Positions 1 to 5,947 of a stretch of DNA of 10,306 nucleotides are shown here, one piece after another; the first letter of the stretch is position 1; every line of letters begins with the position of its first letter. The translations under genes and the position numbers were made by a program. The stretch is from an uncultured Faecalicatena sp. (lineage in GTDB: Bacteria; Bacillota; Clostridia; Lachnospirales; Lachnospiraceae). The stretch is from NCBI GenBank assembly GCA_902489075.1, contig CABTYO010000048.1, positions 1 to 10,306 on the forward strand, given 5' to 3'. Under the pieces are notes generated by a model that saw nothing but the letters and a program-made list of their open reading frames with translations, made no database searches and was not told the DNA's origin.

Positions 1-34
1 CCGGTCCTGCTGAAAAATTGTACACTCTACCCAT
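1..34 (-). CDS. serC: Phosphoserine aminotransferase, N-terminal fragment
   Basis: Only the first 11 codons lie in the window; the gene continues past the left edge. The reverse strand from the ATG at 32-34 reads MGRVYNFSAGP, which matches the highly conserved N-terminus of phosphoserine aminotransferase (typically M-x-R-V-Y-N-F-S-A-G-P). This PLP enzyme converts 3-phosphohydroxypyruvate and glutamate to phosphoserine in serine synthesis and acts in the cytosol. A strong Shine-Dalgarno AGGAGG at 43-48 sits 8 bases upstream and fixes the start. The gene follows ilvB on the same strand after a 147-base gap (35-181). I see no clear terminator in that gap and no convincing promoter. A small hairpin at 155-171 has only about 6 pairs and no T-run. 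Read-through from the leuB-ilvD-ilvB operon is therefore possible. The identification rests on 11 residues, but they are distinctive. Confidence 0.85.
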   Translation of the reverse strand, partial: MGRVYNFSAGP

Positions 35-181
35 TTCTAATTTCCTCCTGAACTTTTTTATAGATTAGCTTATATATTACCACCTTGACATACAGCTCTG
101 CCGCATATCCGGCTCTGTGACATCCATCGTCTTAACTGACGGATCCACACCGATATGCTGCAAAGCTGCATGAGAAGATAT

Positions 182-1864
182 TTAACTGTGGCTGATATCG
201 TTTTCGTCAAAGGCTTCGCTGATCGCTGCACCTGGGGCTACCATCGGCCATACCTTGTCATCGCAGTCGATCTGGCAGTCAATCACAACCGGAGCCTTCA
301 TTTTCATTGCCTTTGCAAATGCTTCTTTAAACTCCTCCTGTGTCGTGACACGGATTCCCTCTGCTCCCATCGCCTCTGCGAGCTTCACAAAGTCTACTGC
401 ATCATTTAATACAGTTGCCGAATAACGCTGCTCGTAGAACAGGTTCTGCCACTGACGTACCATGCCAAGCACATGATTGTTGATTACCACCTGGATCACC
501 GGGATCTGGTGTCTGACTGCAGTTGCGATCTCATTCATATTCATGCGGAAACATCCGTCTCCTGCGATGTTCACAACAAGCTTGTCAGGACATCCTGTCT
601 TTGCGCCAAGAGATGCGCCAAGTCCGTAGCCCATAGTTCCAAGCCCTCCCGATGTCAGGAAAGTACGCGGCTTTGTATATTTATAAAACTGTGCTGCCCA
701 CATCTGATGCTGTCCGACCTCTGTAACGATGATCGCATCCCCGTTGGTCTGCTTGTAGATCTCCTCTACAACAAACGGTCCGGTCAGGACATCGGTATGA
801 TAAGTAAGCGGATATTTCTCTTTATATTCCTGAATCTTACTCATCCACTCGGGGTGGGACTGCTGATTCAGTTTTTCATTGACTCTTCTTAATACTTCTT
901 TCAGGTCGCCGACAACGCCGCCTGTGATCAGGACATTCTTATTCATCTCCGCCGCATCGATGTCGAACTGGAGAATCTTTGCATTCTTTGCAAACTTCTT
1001 TGTATTGCCTGTGACACGGTCACTGAACCTGGCACCGATCACGATGAGAAGATCACATTCACTGACCCCGTAATTGGATGTCTTGGTTCCGTGCATTCCA
1101 AGCATTCCGGTATAACGGCTGTCCGTCCCCGGGAATGCACCTTTTCCCATCAGGGAATCGGTCACGGGCGCATCCACCTTCTTCGCAAACTCGATCAGTT
1201 CACTGCTTGCGCCTGAGAGAACAGCACCGCCTCCCACAAAAATGTACGGACGCTTTGCCTTGCTGATCATAGCAACAGCCTGCTCGACTTCTTTTTCAGA
1301 AATATCTGCCGGGTCCATCGGCATGACCGGCTCGATCTTCACTGGCTTATACTCTGCCTTATTCCCGGTCACATCCTTTGGAATATCAATCAGGACAGGC
1401 CCCGGTCTGCCGGTCTGTGCGATACGGAACGCCTTGCGGATCGTCTCTGCAAGCCTGTTCACATCCTTTACAATAAAGTTATGCTTTGTGATCGGCATGG
1501 TAATTCCTGCGATGTCGATCTCCTGGAAACTGTCTTTTCCAAGAAGTGAAACGCCCACATTGCAGGTGATCGCTACCACCGGAATGGAATCCATGTAAGC
1601 CGTAGCAATACCGGTTACCAGATTGGTCGCTCCCGGTCCGCTCGTAGCAAAGCATACGCCCACTTTTCCGGTCGCTCTCGCATAGCCGTCTGCTGCATGC
1701 GCAGCTCCCTGTTCATGGGAGGTCAGGATATGTCTGATCTCGTCACTGTGTTTATATAATGCATCGTACACATTCAAAATCGCTCCGCCCGGATACCCGA
1801 AAACCGTATCCACACCCTGCTCTTTCAAACATTCGATGACTATCTCTGCTCCGGTTAAATGCAT
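182..1864 (-). CDS. ilvB: Acetolactate synthase, catalytic (large) subunit
   Basis: The 560-residue protein is full length for the catalytic subunit of acetohydroxyacid synthase. This ThDP/FAD enzyme condenses two pyruvates to acetolactate, or pyruvate with 2-ketobutyrate, as the first common step to valine and isoleucine. The N-terminal ThDP pyrimidine domain carries the catalytic Glu51 in SHEQGAAHAADGYAR. The central FAD-binding domain spans about 190-340. The C-terminal ThDP-pyrophosphate domain has GDG at 435-437 and the Mg-binding Asn pair at 462-463, followed by LGMVRQWQ. Trp472 of that motif marks the anabolic enzyme rather than the catabolic AlsS type. The start ATG lies 11 bases after the ilvD stop, and its ribosome binding site (GGGGGG, 1869-1874) lies inside that 11-base gap, so the two genes are translationally coupled or nearly so. 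It is last in the leuB-ilvD-ilvB run. No small regulatory subunit (ilvN/ilvH) follows; serC comes next instead. The C-terminus beyond the core is short and acidic. Confidence 0.96.
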   Translation of the reverse strand: MHLTGAEIVIECLKEQGVDTVFGYPGGAILNVYDALYKHSDEIRHILTSHEQGAAHAADGYARATGKVGVCFATSGPGATNLVTGIATAYMDSIPVVAITCNVGVSLLGKDSFQEIDIAGITMPITKHNFIVKDVNRLAETIRKAFRIAQTGRPGPVLIDIPKDVTGNKAEYKPVKIEPVMPMDPADISEKEVEQAVAMISKAKRPYIFVGGGAVLSGASSELIEFAKKVDAPVTDSLMGKGAFPGTDSRYTGMLGMHGTKTSNYGVSECDLLIVIGARFSDRVTGNTKKFAKNAKILQFDIDAAEMNKNVLITGGVVGDLKEVLRRVNEKLNQQSHPEWMSKIQEYKEKYPLTYHTDVLTGPFVVEEIYKQTNGDAIIVTEVGQHQMWAAQFYKYTKPRTFLTSGGLGTMGYGLGASLGAKTGCPDKLVVNIAGDGCFRMNMNEIATAVRHQIPVIQVVINNHVLGMVRQWQNLFYEQRYSATVLNDAVDFVKLAEAMGAEGIRVTTQEEFKEAFAKAMKMKAPVVIDCQIDCDDKVWPMVAPGAAISEAFDENDISHS

Positions 1865-1875
1865 ATGTATCCCCC

Positions 1876-3549
1876 CTAATTCTTCTTTGGTACTTCCAGA
1901 ATAGCTCCTCTGTTGCCTGAGGTAACCATTGCCGCATATCTTGCAAGGTAACCTGTCGTAATCTCAGGCTCTTTTGGCTGCCATTTTGCCCTTCTTGCTT
2001 CCAGCTCTTCGTCTGAAACATCTAATTCCAGCTTCAGTTCCGGAATATTAATCTTGATGATATCGCCCTCTTCTACCAGCGCGATCGGTCCGCCCACTGC
2101 TGCTTCCGGTGATACGTGGCCGATGGATGCACCTCTGGATGCCCCGCTGAAACGTCCGTCTGTAATCAGGGCAACGGTAGAGCCAAGGCCATAACCTGCG
2201 ATCGCTGAGGTCGGGTTAAGCATCTCTCTCATACCCGGACCGCCTTTTGGTCCTTCATAGCGGATCACGATTACATCGCCAGGATTGATCTTTCCTGTCT
2301 TGATTGCCTCTGTGGCTGCCTCATCGCTCTCGAAGATTCTTGCAGGACCTTCGTGTACCAGCATCTCCGGTACTACTGCGGAACGCTTAACCACACTGCC
2401 GTCCGGTGCCAGATTCCCTTTCAGGACAGCAATTCCACCTGTCTCACTGTATGGATTGTCGATCGGACGGATGACCTCAGGATTCCTGTTGATGCATCCT
2501 TCAATATTCTCACCCACGGTCTTTCCAGTTACGGTCAGACAGTCTGTGTTCAGAAGTCCCTTCTTATTCAGTTCGTTCATAACAGCGTAGACGCCGCCTG
2601 CCTCGTTGAGGTCTTCAATGTAGGTAGGACCTGCCGGAGCAAGGTGGCAGAGGTTCGGAGTCTTCTCGCTGATCTTATTAGCAAAATCAATCTCAAAATC
2701 CATACCGATCTCATGTGCAATAGCCGGAAGATGCAGCATACTGTTCGTAGAGCATCCGAGCGCCATATCCACGGTCAGGGCATTGAGAATTGCTTCCTCT
2801 GTCATGATATCTCTTGGACGGATATTCTTTCTCACCAGTTCCATGACCTGCATACCTGCGTGCTTTGCAAGCTGGATTCTTGCGGAATAGACTGCCGGGA
2901 TCGTACCATTTCCCTGGAGTCCCATACCAAGTGCTTCTGTCAGGCAGTTCATGCTGTTGGCCGTGTACATTCCTGAACAGGAGCCACAGGTCGGGCATGC
3001 CTTGTTCTCAAATTCACATAAATCTTCTTCTGTAATCGTACCTGCCGCATAAGAGCCCACTGCCTCGAACATACTGGAAAGGCTGGTCTTATGTCCTTTG
3101 ACGTGTCCGGCAAGCATCGGCCCGCCGCTGACAAAAATAGTCGGTACATTGATTCTTGCGGCTGCCATCAGAAGTCCCGGTACATTCTTGTCACAGTTCG
3201 GGATCATAACAAGCGCATCAAACTGATGTGCCATCGCAAGTGCTTCTGTGGAATCCGCAATCAGGTCTCTTGTTACAAGGGAGTACTTCATTCCCACATG
3301 CCCCATGGCGATTCCGTCACAGACTGCGATCGCCGGAACCATGATCGGAGTTCCGCCTGCCATGGCAACCCCCATCTTCACTGCTTCTGTAATCTTATCC
3401 AGGTTCATGTGTCCCGGAACGATCTCATTGTAGGAGCTGACCACACCTACCAGCGGTCTGTCCAGTTCCTCCTGTGTCATTCCCAGCGCATTGAACAGGG
3501 AACGGTGGGGCGCCTGCTGAGCCCCCTTGGTTACTGTATCACTTCTCAT
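1876..3549 (-). CDS. ilvD: Dihydroxy-acid dehydratase
   Basis: This 557-residue enzyme of the IlvD/Edd family dehydrates 2,3-dihydroxy-isovalerate and 2,3-dihydroxy-3-methylvalerate to the keto acids that precede valine and isoleucine. Diagnostic motifs are PNCDKNVPG with Cys119, ACPTCGSCSGM with Cys185, Cys188 and Cys191, and GRFSGASRG near the C-terminus. The cluster ligands known in the family fall in the first two. Near residue 47 the sequence is VPGH. Family members with an oxygen-tolerant [2Fe-2S] cluster carry a third cysteine ligand at about this place, whereas E. coli IlvD ([4Fe-4S], oxygen-labile) has VPGH. The labile form is therefore inferred, which fits an anaerobe. The start ATG has GAGG about 8 bases upstream. 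The gene lies 75 bases after leuB and 11 bases before ilvB, in one operon. The 75-base gap contains a short GC-rich hairpin (GCCG-GCA-CGGC) but no terminator. Confidence 0.96.
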   Translation of the reverse strand: MRSDTVTKGAQQAPHRSLFNALGMTQEELDRPLVGVVSSYNEIVPGHMNLDKITEAVKMGVAMAGGTPIMVPAIAVCDGIAMGHVGMKYSLVTRDLIADSTEALAMAHQFDALVMIPNCDKNVPGLLMAAARINVPTIFVSGGPMLAGHVKGHKTSLSSMFEAVGSYAAGTITEEDLCEFENKACPTCGSCSGMYTANSMNCLTEALGMGLQGNGTIPAVYSARIQLAKHAGMQVMELVRKNIRPRDIMTEEAILNALTVDMALGCSTNSMLHLPAIAHEIGMDFEIDFANKISEKTPNLCHLAPAGPTYIEDLNEAGGVYAVMNELNKKGLLNTDCLTVTGKTVGENIEGCINRNPEVIRPIDNPYSETGGIAVLKGNLAPDGSVVKRSAVVPEMLVHEGPARIFESDEAATEAIKTGKINPGDVIVIRYEGPKGGPGMREMLNPTSAIAGYGLGSTVALITDGRFSGASRGASIGHVSPEAAVGGPIALVEEGDIIKINIPELKLELDVSDEELEARRAKWQPKEPEITTGYLARYAAMVTSGNRGAILEVPKKN

Positions 3550-3624
3550 CTTAAAAACCTCACTTTCTACTTATGCCGTGCCGGCTTGTGATATACCTGT
3601 CTTTTTATTTCTATATATAATAGT

Positions 3625-4710
3625 CTATTGAATATAGGAACAGATCCGGTCACCCATCTCACTTGTACCAATCTGTGTCTTTCCTTCTGACATAATGTCG
3701 ATCGTACGGTATCCGTCTTTTAACACCTGTGCAACTGCACTTTCAATTGCATCCGCCTCTTTGTCCAGATCAAAGGAGAAACGAAGCATCATGGCTGCTG
3801 ATAAAACAGTCGCGATCGGATTCGCAATTCCTTTGCCTGCAATATCCGGTGCGGAACCGCCGCTTGGCTCATACAGACCAAACTTTGTCTCGTTTAAGCT
3901 GGCTGATGCGAGCATTCCGATGGAACCTGTCACCATACTTGCCTCATCCGACAAAATATCACCGAACATGTTCTCCGTCAAAATGACATCGAACTGTCTC
4001 GGGTCCTTCACAAGCTGCATTGCACAGTTATCAACCAGCATATGCTCCAGGGTTACTTCCGGGTACTCTGCCGCAACCTCTTCCACGACCTTTCTCCAGA
4101 GTCTGGAAGAATCCAGCACATTTGCCTTATCAACGCTGGTCACTTTCTTCCTGCGCTTCATCGCGATATCAAATCCACGCTTCGCGATCCTGCGCACCTC
4201 GTTCTCGTTATATGTAAGTTCGTCGTATGCGGTCATCACGCCGTCCACTTCAACCGTCTTTCTCTCTCCGAAATACAGCCCTCCGGTCAGCTCTCTCATG
4301 ATCATCATATCGAAGCCGCCGTCCGTGATCTCTTCCTTAAGAGGACACGCCCCTTTCAGTTCATCATATAAGACAGCCGGACGAAGGTTTGCAAAAAGAT
4401 TCAGCTCCTTGCGGATCTTCAAAAGTCCCGCCTCCGGTCTCTTAGAAGGCTCCAGCTGATACCACGGTGAAGTCTTCGCATCTCCTCCGATGGACCCCAT
4501 CAGCACAGCATCACTCGCTTTCGCCGCCGCGATCGTCTCATCCGTCAGCGGAACCCCGTTCACATCGATCGAAGCGCCTCCCATCAGCAGCTGAGTATAG
4601 GAACACTCATGCCCGTACACCTCTCCTACTTTATCCAGGACCTTCATGGCCTCCGTCACGATCTCCGGTCCAATACCGTCCCCTTTAATCACTCCAATAT
4701 TCAATCTCAT
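3625..4710 (-). CDS. leuB: 3-Isopropylmalate dehydrogenase
   Basis: This NAD-dependent oxidative decarboxylase turns 3-isopropylmalate into 2-ketoisocaproate in leucine synthesis. With the ATG at 4708-4710 it has 361 residues, normal for LeuB. Visible family features are the start MRLNIGVIKGDGIGPEI, the substrate-binding arginines Arg100, Arg110 and Arg139 (in MIMRELTGG), Lys195 in VDKANVL, the metal-binding signature ENMFGDILSDEAS (Asp251, Asp255), and the NAD loop GSAPDIAGKGIANP. A longer reading from a TTG at 4719 adds three residues, but that codon directly abuts the GGAAGGAAG Shine-Dalgarno at 4720-4728. The ATG has ideal 9-base spacing and is preferred. leuB is the first gene of the operon, with a promoter at 4760-4788. 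leuA, leuC and leuD, often linked to leuB, are not in the window on this strand, so the leucine branch is split across loci. Confidence 0.96.
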   Translation of the reverse strand: MRLNIGVIKGDGIGPEIVTEAMKVLDKVGEVYGHECSYTQLLMGGASIDVNGVPLTDETIAAAKASDAVLMGSIGGDAKTSPWYQLEPSKRPEAGLLKIRKELNLFANLRPAVLYDELKGACPLKEEITDGGFDMMIMRELTGGLYFGERKTVEVDGVMTAYDELTYNENEVRRIAKRGFDIAMKRRKKVTSVDKANVLDSSRLWRKVVEEVAAEYPEVTLEHMLVDNCAMQLVKDPRQFDVILTENMFGDILSDEASMVTGSIGMLASASLNETKFGLYEPSGGSAPDIAGKGIANPIATVLSAAMMLRFSFDLDKEADAIESAVAQVLKDGYRTIDIMSEGKTQIGTSEMGDRICSYIQ

Positions 4711-4719
4711 AACCAACAA

Positions 4720-4728
4720 CTTCCTTCC
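4720..4728 (-). promoter_or_regulatory. leuB ribosome binding site that decides the start
   Basis: On the minus strand GGAAGGAAG ends nine bases before the ATG at 4710. It directly touches the alternative TTG at 4719, which would leave no spacing. This supports the ATG as the real leuB start. Confidence 0.75.
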
Positions 4729-4734
4729 ACAAAA

Positions 4735-4755
4735 AATAGAATTAAAAATACTATT
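4735..4755 (-). promoter_or_regulatory. Operator-like inverted repeat in the leuB leader
   Basis: Two 9-base arms, AATAGAATT at 4735-4743 and AATACTATT at 4747-4755, are inverted copies with one mismatch, separated by AAA. The repeat sits between the predicted transcription start and the leuB ribosome binding site, where a bound repressor could block transcription. A/T-rich dyads also arise by chance, and the sequence does not match the CodY consensus (AATTTTCWGAAAATT) well. The regulator, if any, is unknown. Confidence 0.35.
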
Positions 4756-4759
4756 CTTT

Positions 4760-4788
4760 ATGATAACTTATTTTGGAGCACGTTTCAA
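4760..4788 (-). promoter_or_regulatory. Promoter of leuB-ilvD-ilvB
   Basis: On the minus strand TTGAAA (4783-4788) and TATCAT (4760-4765) are separated by exactly 17 bases, matching the housekeeping sigma factor at 5 of 6 positions in each box. The start point would be about 4753, giving a leader of roughly 40 bases. That is too short for a T-box or a leucine-peptide attenuator. Confidence 0.7.
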
Positions 4789-4850
4789 CCCTTTAATTCG
4801 TAAAAGTGAAAAATTGAGGGGTGGGGACTTATTAGAGAGAGGGTCGCTTT

Positions 4851-5091
4851 CAGGAGTGGGTGGGGCTTCCTTCAGGGCTTTTATTGCAGGATAAGCAGCC
4901 CTAATTAAAAAGGCACAGGAAATGGCAGACACCGCCGACATGCGGGTAAACGCCTGATGCGTTTACCCTGTAGGGTCGGCTTGAAATCAGGCTTTGTAAG
5001 CCTGATTTCAGCCTGCATTTCCTGTGCTCTTTTAATGAAGGGCTGCTAATCCCGCAAAGACGCCTCTGCAAGAAGCCCCCACCCTCTCCTG
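4851..5091. repeat. Module A: long inverted repeat enclosing two hairpins
   Basis: The outer arms 4851-4927 and 5014-5091 are imperfect inverted copies; by hand about 60 of 77 positions pair. Perfect blocks include GCACAGGAAATG (4913-4924 with 5016-5027), AGCAGCCCT (4894-4902 with 5039-5047) and CAGGAG (4851-4856 with 5086-5091). Inside are two strong hairpins. The first has a GCCGAC/GTCGGC stem (4934-4939 with 4975-4980) and an inner perfect 10-bp stem (4944-4953 with 4959-4968, loop CTGAT). The second has a perfect 12-bp stem (4982-4993 with 4999-5010, loop TTGTA). The whole can fold as a three-way junction. No protein gene explains it. Confidence 0.85.
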
Positions 5092-5094
5092 CCA

Positions 5095-5225
5095 GCTGCG
5101 TTCATCCGGTAAGAAGGTCCACACCCTCGGGAGGATTTTTCTGGTGGGAAGACGGATGGTGCATCCATACCGGTATAACAGCCCGCCGGAAGGTTCTGGT
5201 TTTCTTCTGATTGGATGAGCGCAGC
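5095..5225. repeat. Module M: middle inverted repeat with short inner hairpins
   Basis: The arms 5095-5116 and 5204-5225 pair over 22 positions: 18 Watson-Crick, three G-T wobbles (5101 with 5219; 5108 and 5109 with 5212 and 5211) and one A-G mismatch. Inside, 5118-5125 can pair with 5143-5149 with one bulge, GGATG-GTG-CATCC makes a small hairpin at 5154-5166, and ATACCGGTAT at 5168-5177 is a perfect palindrome. The module begins 3 bases after module A and ends 2 bases before module B. The outer stem is well supported; the inner folds are weaker than in A and B. Confidence 0.65.
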
Positions 5226-5227
5226 CT

Positions 5228-5463
5228 GTCAGGATGCACATGGTGTTTTCGGGGGCTTATAGTGCGCGATTAGAGGCACTTGCAGTAAAAGAGCGGGATT
5301 GGATGGCTGGAAATTGTTCTCCAAAACAATTTTCAAGACAATACTGACCGTGTAATCCTGATGATTACACGGTCTATATTGTCGGGCCATTCAATCCCGC
5401 TCTTTTGCTGTTAGTGCCTCTTCGCAAACGGTCCGCCCCCGGAAACACCATGTGCATCCTGAC
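5228..5463. repeat. Module B: long inverted repeat folding as a tight three-way junction
   Basis: The outer stem pairs 5228-5256 with 5435-5463: 28 of 29 Watson-Crick and one wobble (T5249 with G5442). After an internal loop (5257-5271 opposite 5422-5434), a second stem pairs 5272-5307 with 5386-5421: 32 of 36 Watson-Crick, three wobbles and one T-T. It encloses hairpin 5309-5334 (10 pairs, loop CTCCAA) and hairpin 5337-5383 (7 pairs, a 2x2 internal loop, then a perfect 12-bp stem GACCGTGTAATC with its complement, loop CTGAT). The junction linkers are only 1, 2 and 2 bases (5308; 5335-5336; 5384-5385), a compact geometry typical of real three-way junctions. Confidence 0.9.
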
Positions 5464-5480
5464 GGGCGGACCCTTTTTCT
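5430..5480 (+). terminator. Plus-strand terminator-like hairpin overlapping module B
   Basis: GGTCCGCCC (5430-5438) and GGGCGGACC (5464-5472) form a perfect 9-bp GC-rich stem with a 25-base loop. CTTTTTCT follows at 5473-5480. The T-run lies on the plus strand; the other side (GTTTGCG read on the minus strand) is poor, so it is less likely to terminate yajC. The loop is large for an intrinsic terminator. Its 5' arm and loop are also paired in module B's outer stem, so the two folds exclude each other. Confidence 0.5.
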
Positions 5481-5502
5481 GATCAAATCTTCAACCTTCC
5501 GC

Positions 5503-5808
5503 CTACTCCGCAGATGGTTTCTCTATCTGTGCGATTGCAGCTTTCTGCATTGGTATACGGCAGTTCTTGTTGTTTCCGAATTCTACGATTACGTCTTCAT
5601 CTGTGATGTCGATTATTACGCCGTAAAAACCGCTTGTTGTTAATGCGGTATCGCCTACTTCCATTGTTGAAAGCATTGCCTGCACTCTCTTCTGCTCTTT
5701 TTTCTGAGGGCGCATCAACAGGAACCACATACCACCGATGATTACTACATAAATCAGGATGATTCCACCCATTCCTGTTCCTCCGCTTGCAGCTAATAAA
5801 CCATTCAT
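5503..5808 (-). CDS. yajC: Preprotein translocase subunit YajC
   Basis: This 101-residue protein fits the YajC family in size and plan: a glycine-rich N-terminus, one membrane helix at about 14-33, the conserved RPQKKEQKR motif immediately after it (residues 33-41), and a small cytoplasmic domain with the METGD-like segment STMEVGDTALTTSGFYGVI. YajC associates with SecDF and the SecYEG channel in the inner membrane; its exact role is debated. AGGAGG seven bases upstream fixes the start. The gene lies 139 bases after tgt on the same strand, a pairing common in bacteria, but it has its own promoter at 5849-5877. The C-terminus has no further domain. secD/secF, often next, are absent; the palindromic block follows instead. 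Confidence 0.93.
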   Translation of the reverse strand: MNGLLAASGGTGMGGIILIYVVIIGGMWFLLMRPQKKEQKRVQAMLSTMEVGDTALTTSGFYGVIIDITDEDVIVEFGNNKNCRIPMQKAAIAQIEKPSAE

Positions 5809-5848
5809 CTTACTTCCTCCTAACTACTATCTTCAAAGCAATAAGTTT

Positions 5849-5877
5849 ACTATACACAAAAATAGGGAATTCTTCAA
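5849..5877 (-). promoter_or_regulatory. Promoter of yajC
   Basis: On the minus strand TTGAAG (5872-5877) and TATAGT (5849-5854) are 17 bases apart. The start would be near 5842, leaving a leader of about 34 bases. yajC can thus be transcribed independently of tgt, though read-through from tgt is also possible because no terminator is visible between the two genes. Confidence 0.65.
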
Positions 5878-5947
5878 GTATCTTTTGGAATTTCTACCAT
5901 TTTTTTGCCTTTTTTTCGTTTCTTTTGACAGATTCGCACCTTTTTGT

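Larger units (their letters stand above)
4851..5480 (+). ncRNA. Candidate large structured RNA made of three junction modules
   Basis: Modules A, M and B lie end to end with gaps of only 2-3 bases and are followed by a hairpin plus CTTTTTCT. In M and B the imperfect pairs are mostly G-T as read on the plus strand (eight) with one A-C; on the minus strand those eight would be A-C mismatches. This favours a plus-strand RNA. Module A is more degenerate and does not discriminate. I found no convincing plus-strand promoter between 4730 and 4850, and I cannot match the fold to a named RNA family. The alternative is a DNA-level palindromic mobile repeat (MITE-like). No target-site duplication is evident. 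Confidence 0.4.

Noticed and set aside
35..181. Possible small peptide gene or terminator between ilvB and serC
   Set aside because: A 34-codon minus-strand frame has no ribosome binding site or recognisable content, and the hairpin at 155-171 has no T-run. Only the serC ribosome binding site is supported here.
4711..4850. T-box or leucine-peptide attenuator upstream of leuB
   Set aside because: The predicted leader is only about 40 bases and contains no T-box sequence, specifier stem, leader peptide or terminator.
4951..4968. CRISPR-like repeats or attC-like recombination site
   Set aside because: The repeats are inverted and differ in sequence, with no regular spacers, no integrase core sites and no cas or integrase gene nearby.
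5032..5241. 69-codon minus-strand open frame inside the palindromic block
   Set aside because: It has no ribosome binding site, spans modules A, M and B including their stem arms, and is rich in Cys, Arg and Pro as expected from reading structured GC-rich DNA. The stems explain the sequence better than a protein.
4841..5473. Short outer pairing GGGTC with GACCC closing the entire block
   Set aside because: Five pairs over 630 bases are expected by chance, and the right half is already used by the terminator stem.
5452..5643. 63-codon plus-strand open frame starting in module B
   Set aside because: It begins inside the right arm of module B without a ribosome binding site and mostly runs antisense through yajC.
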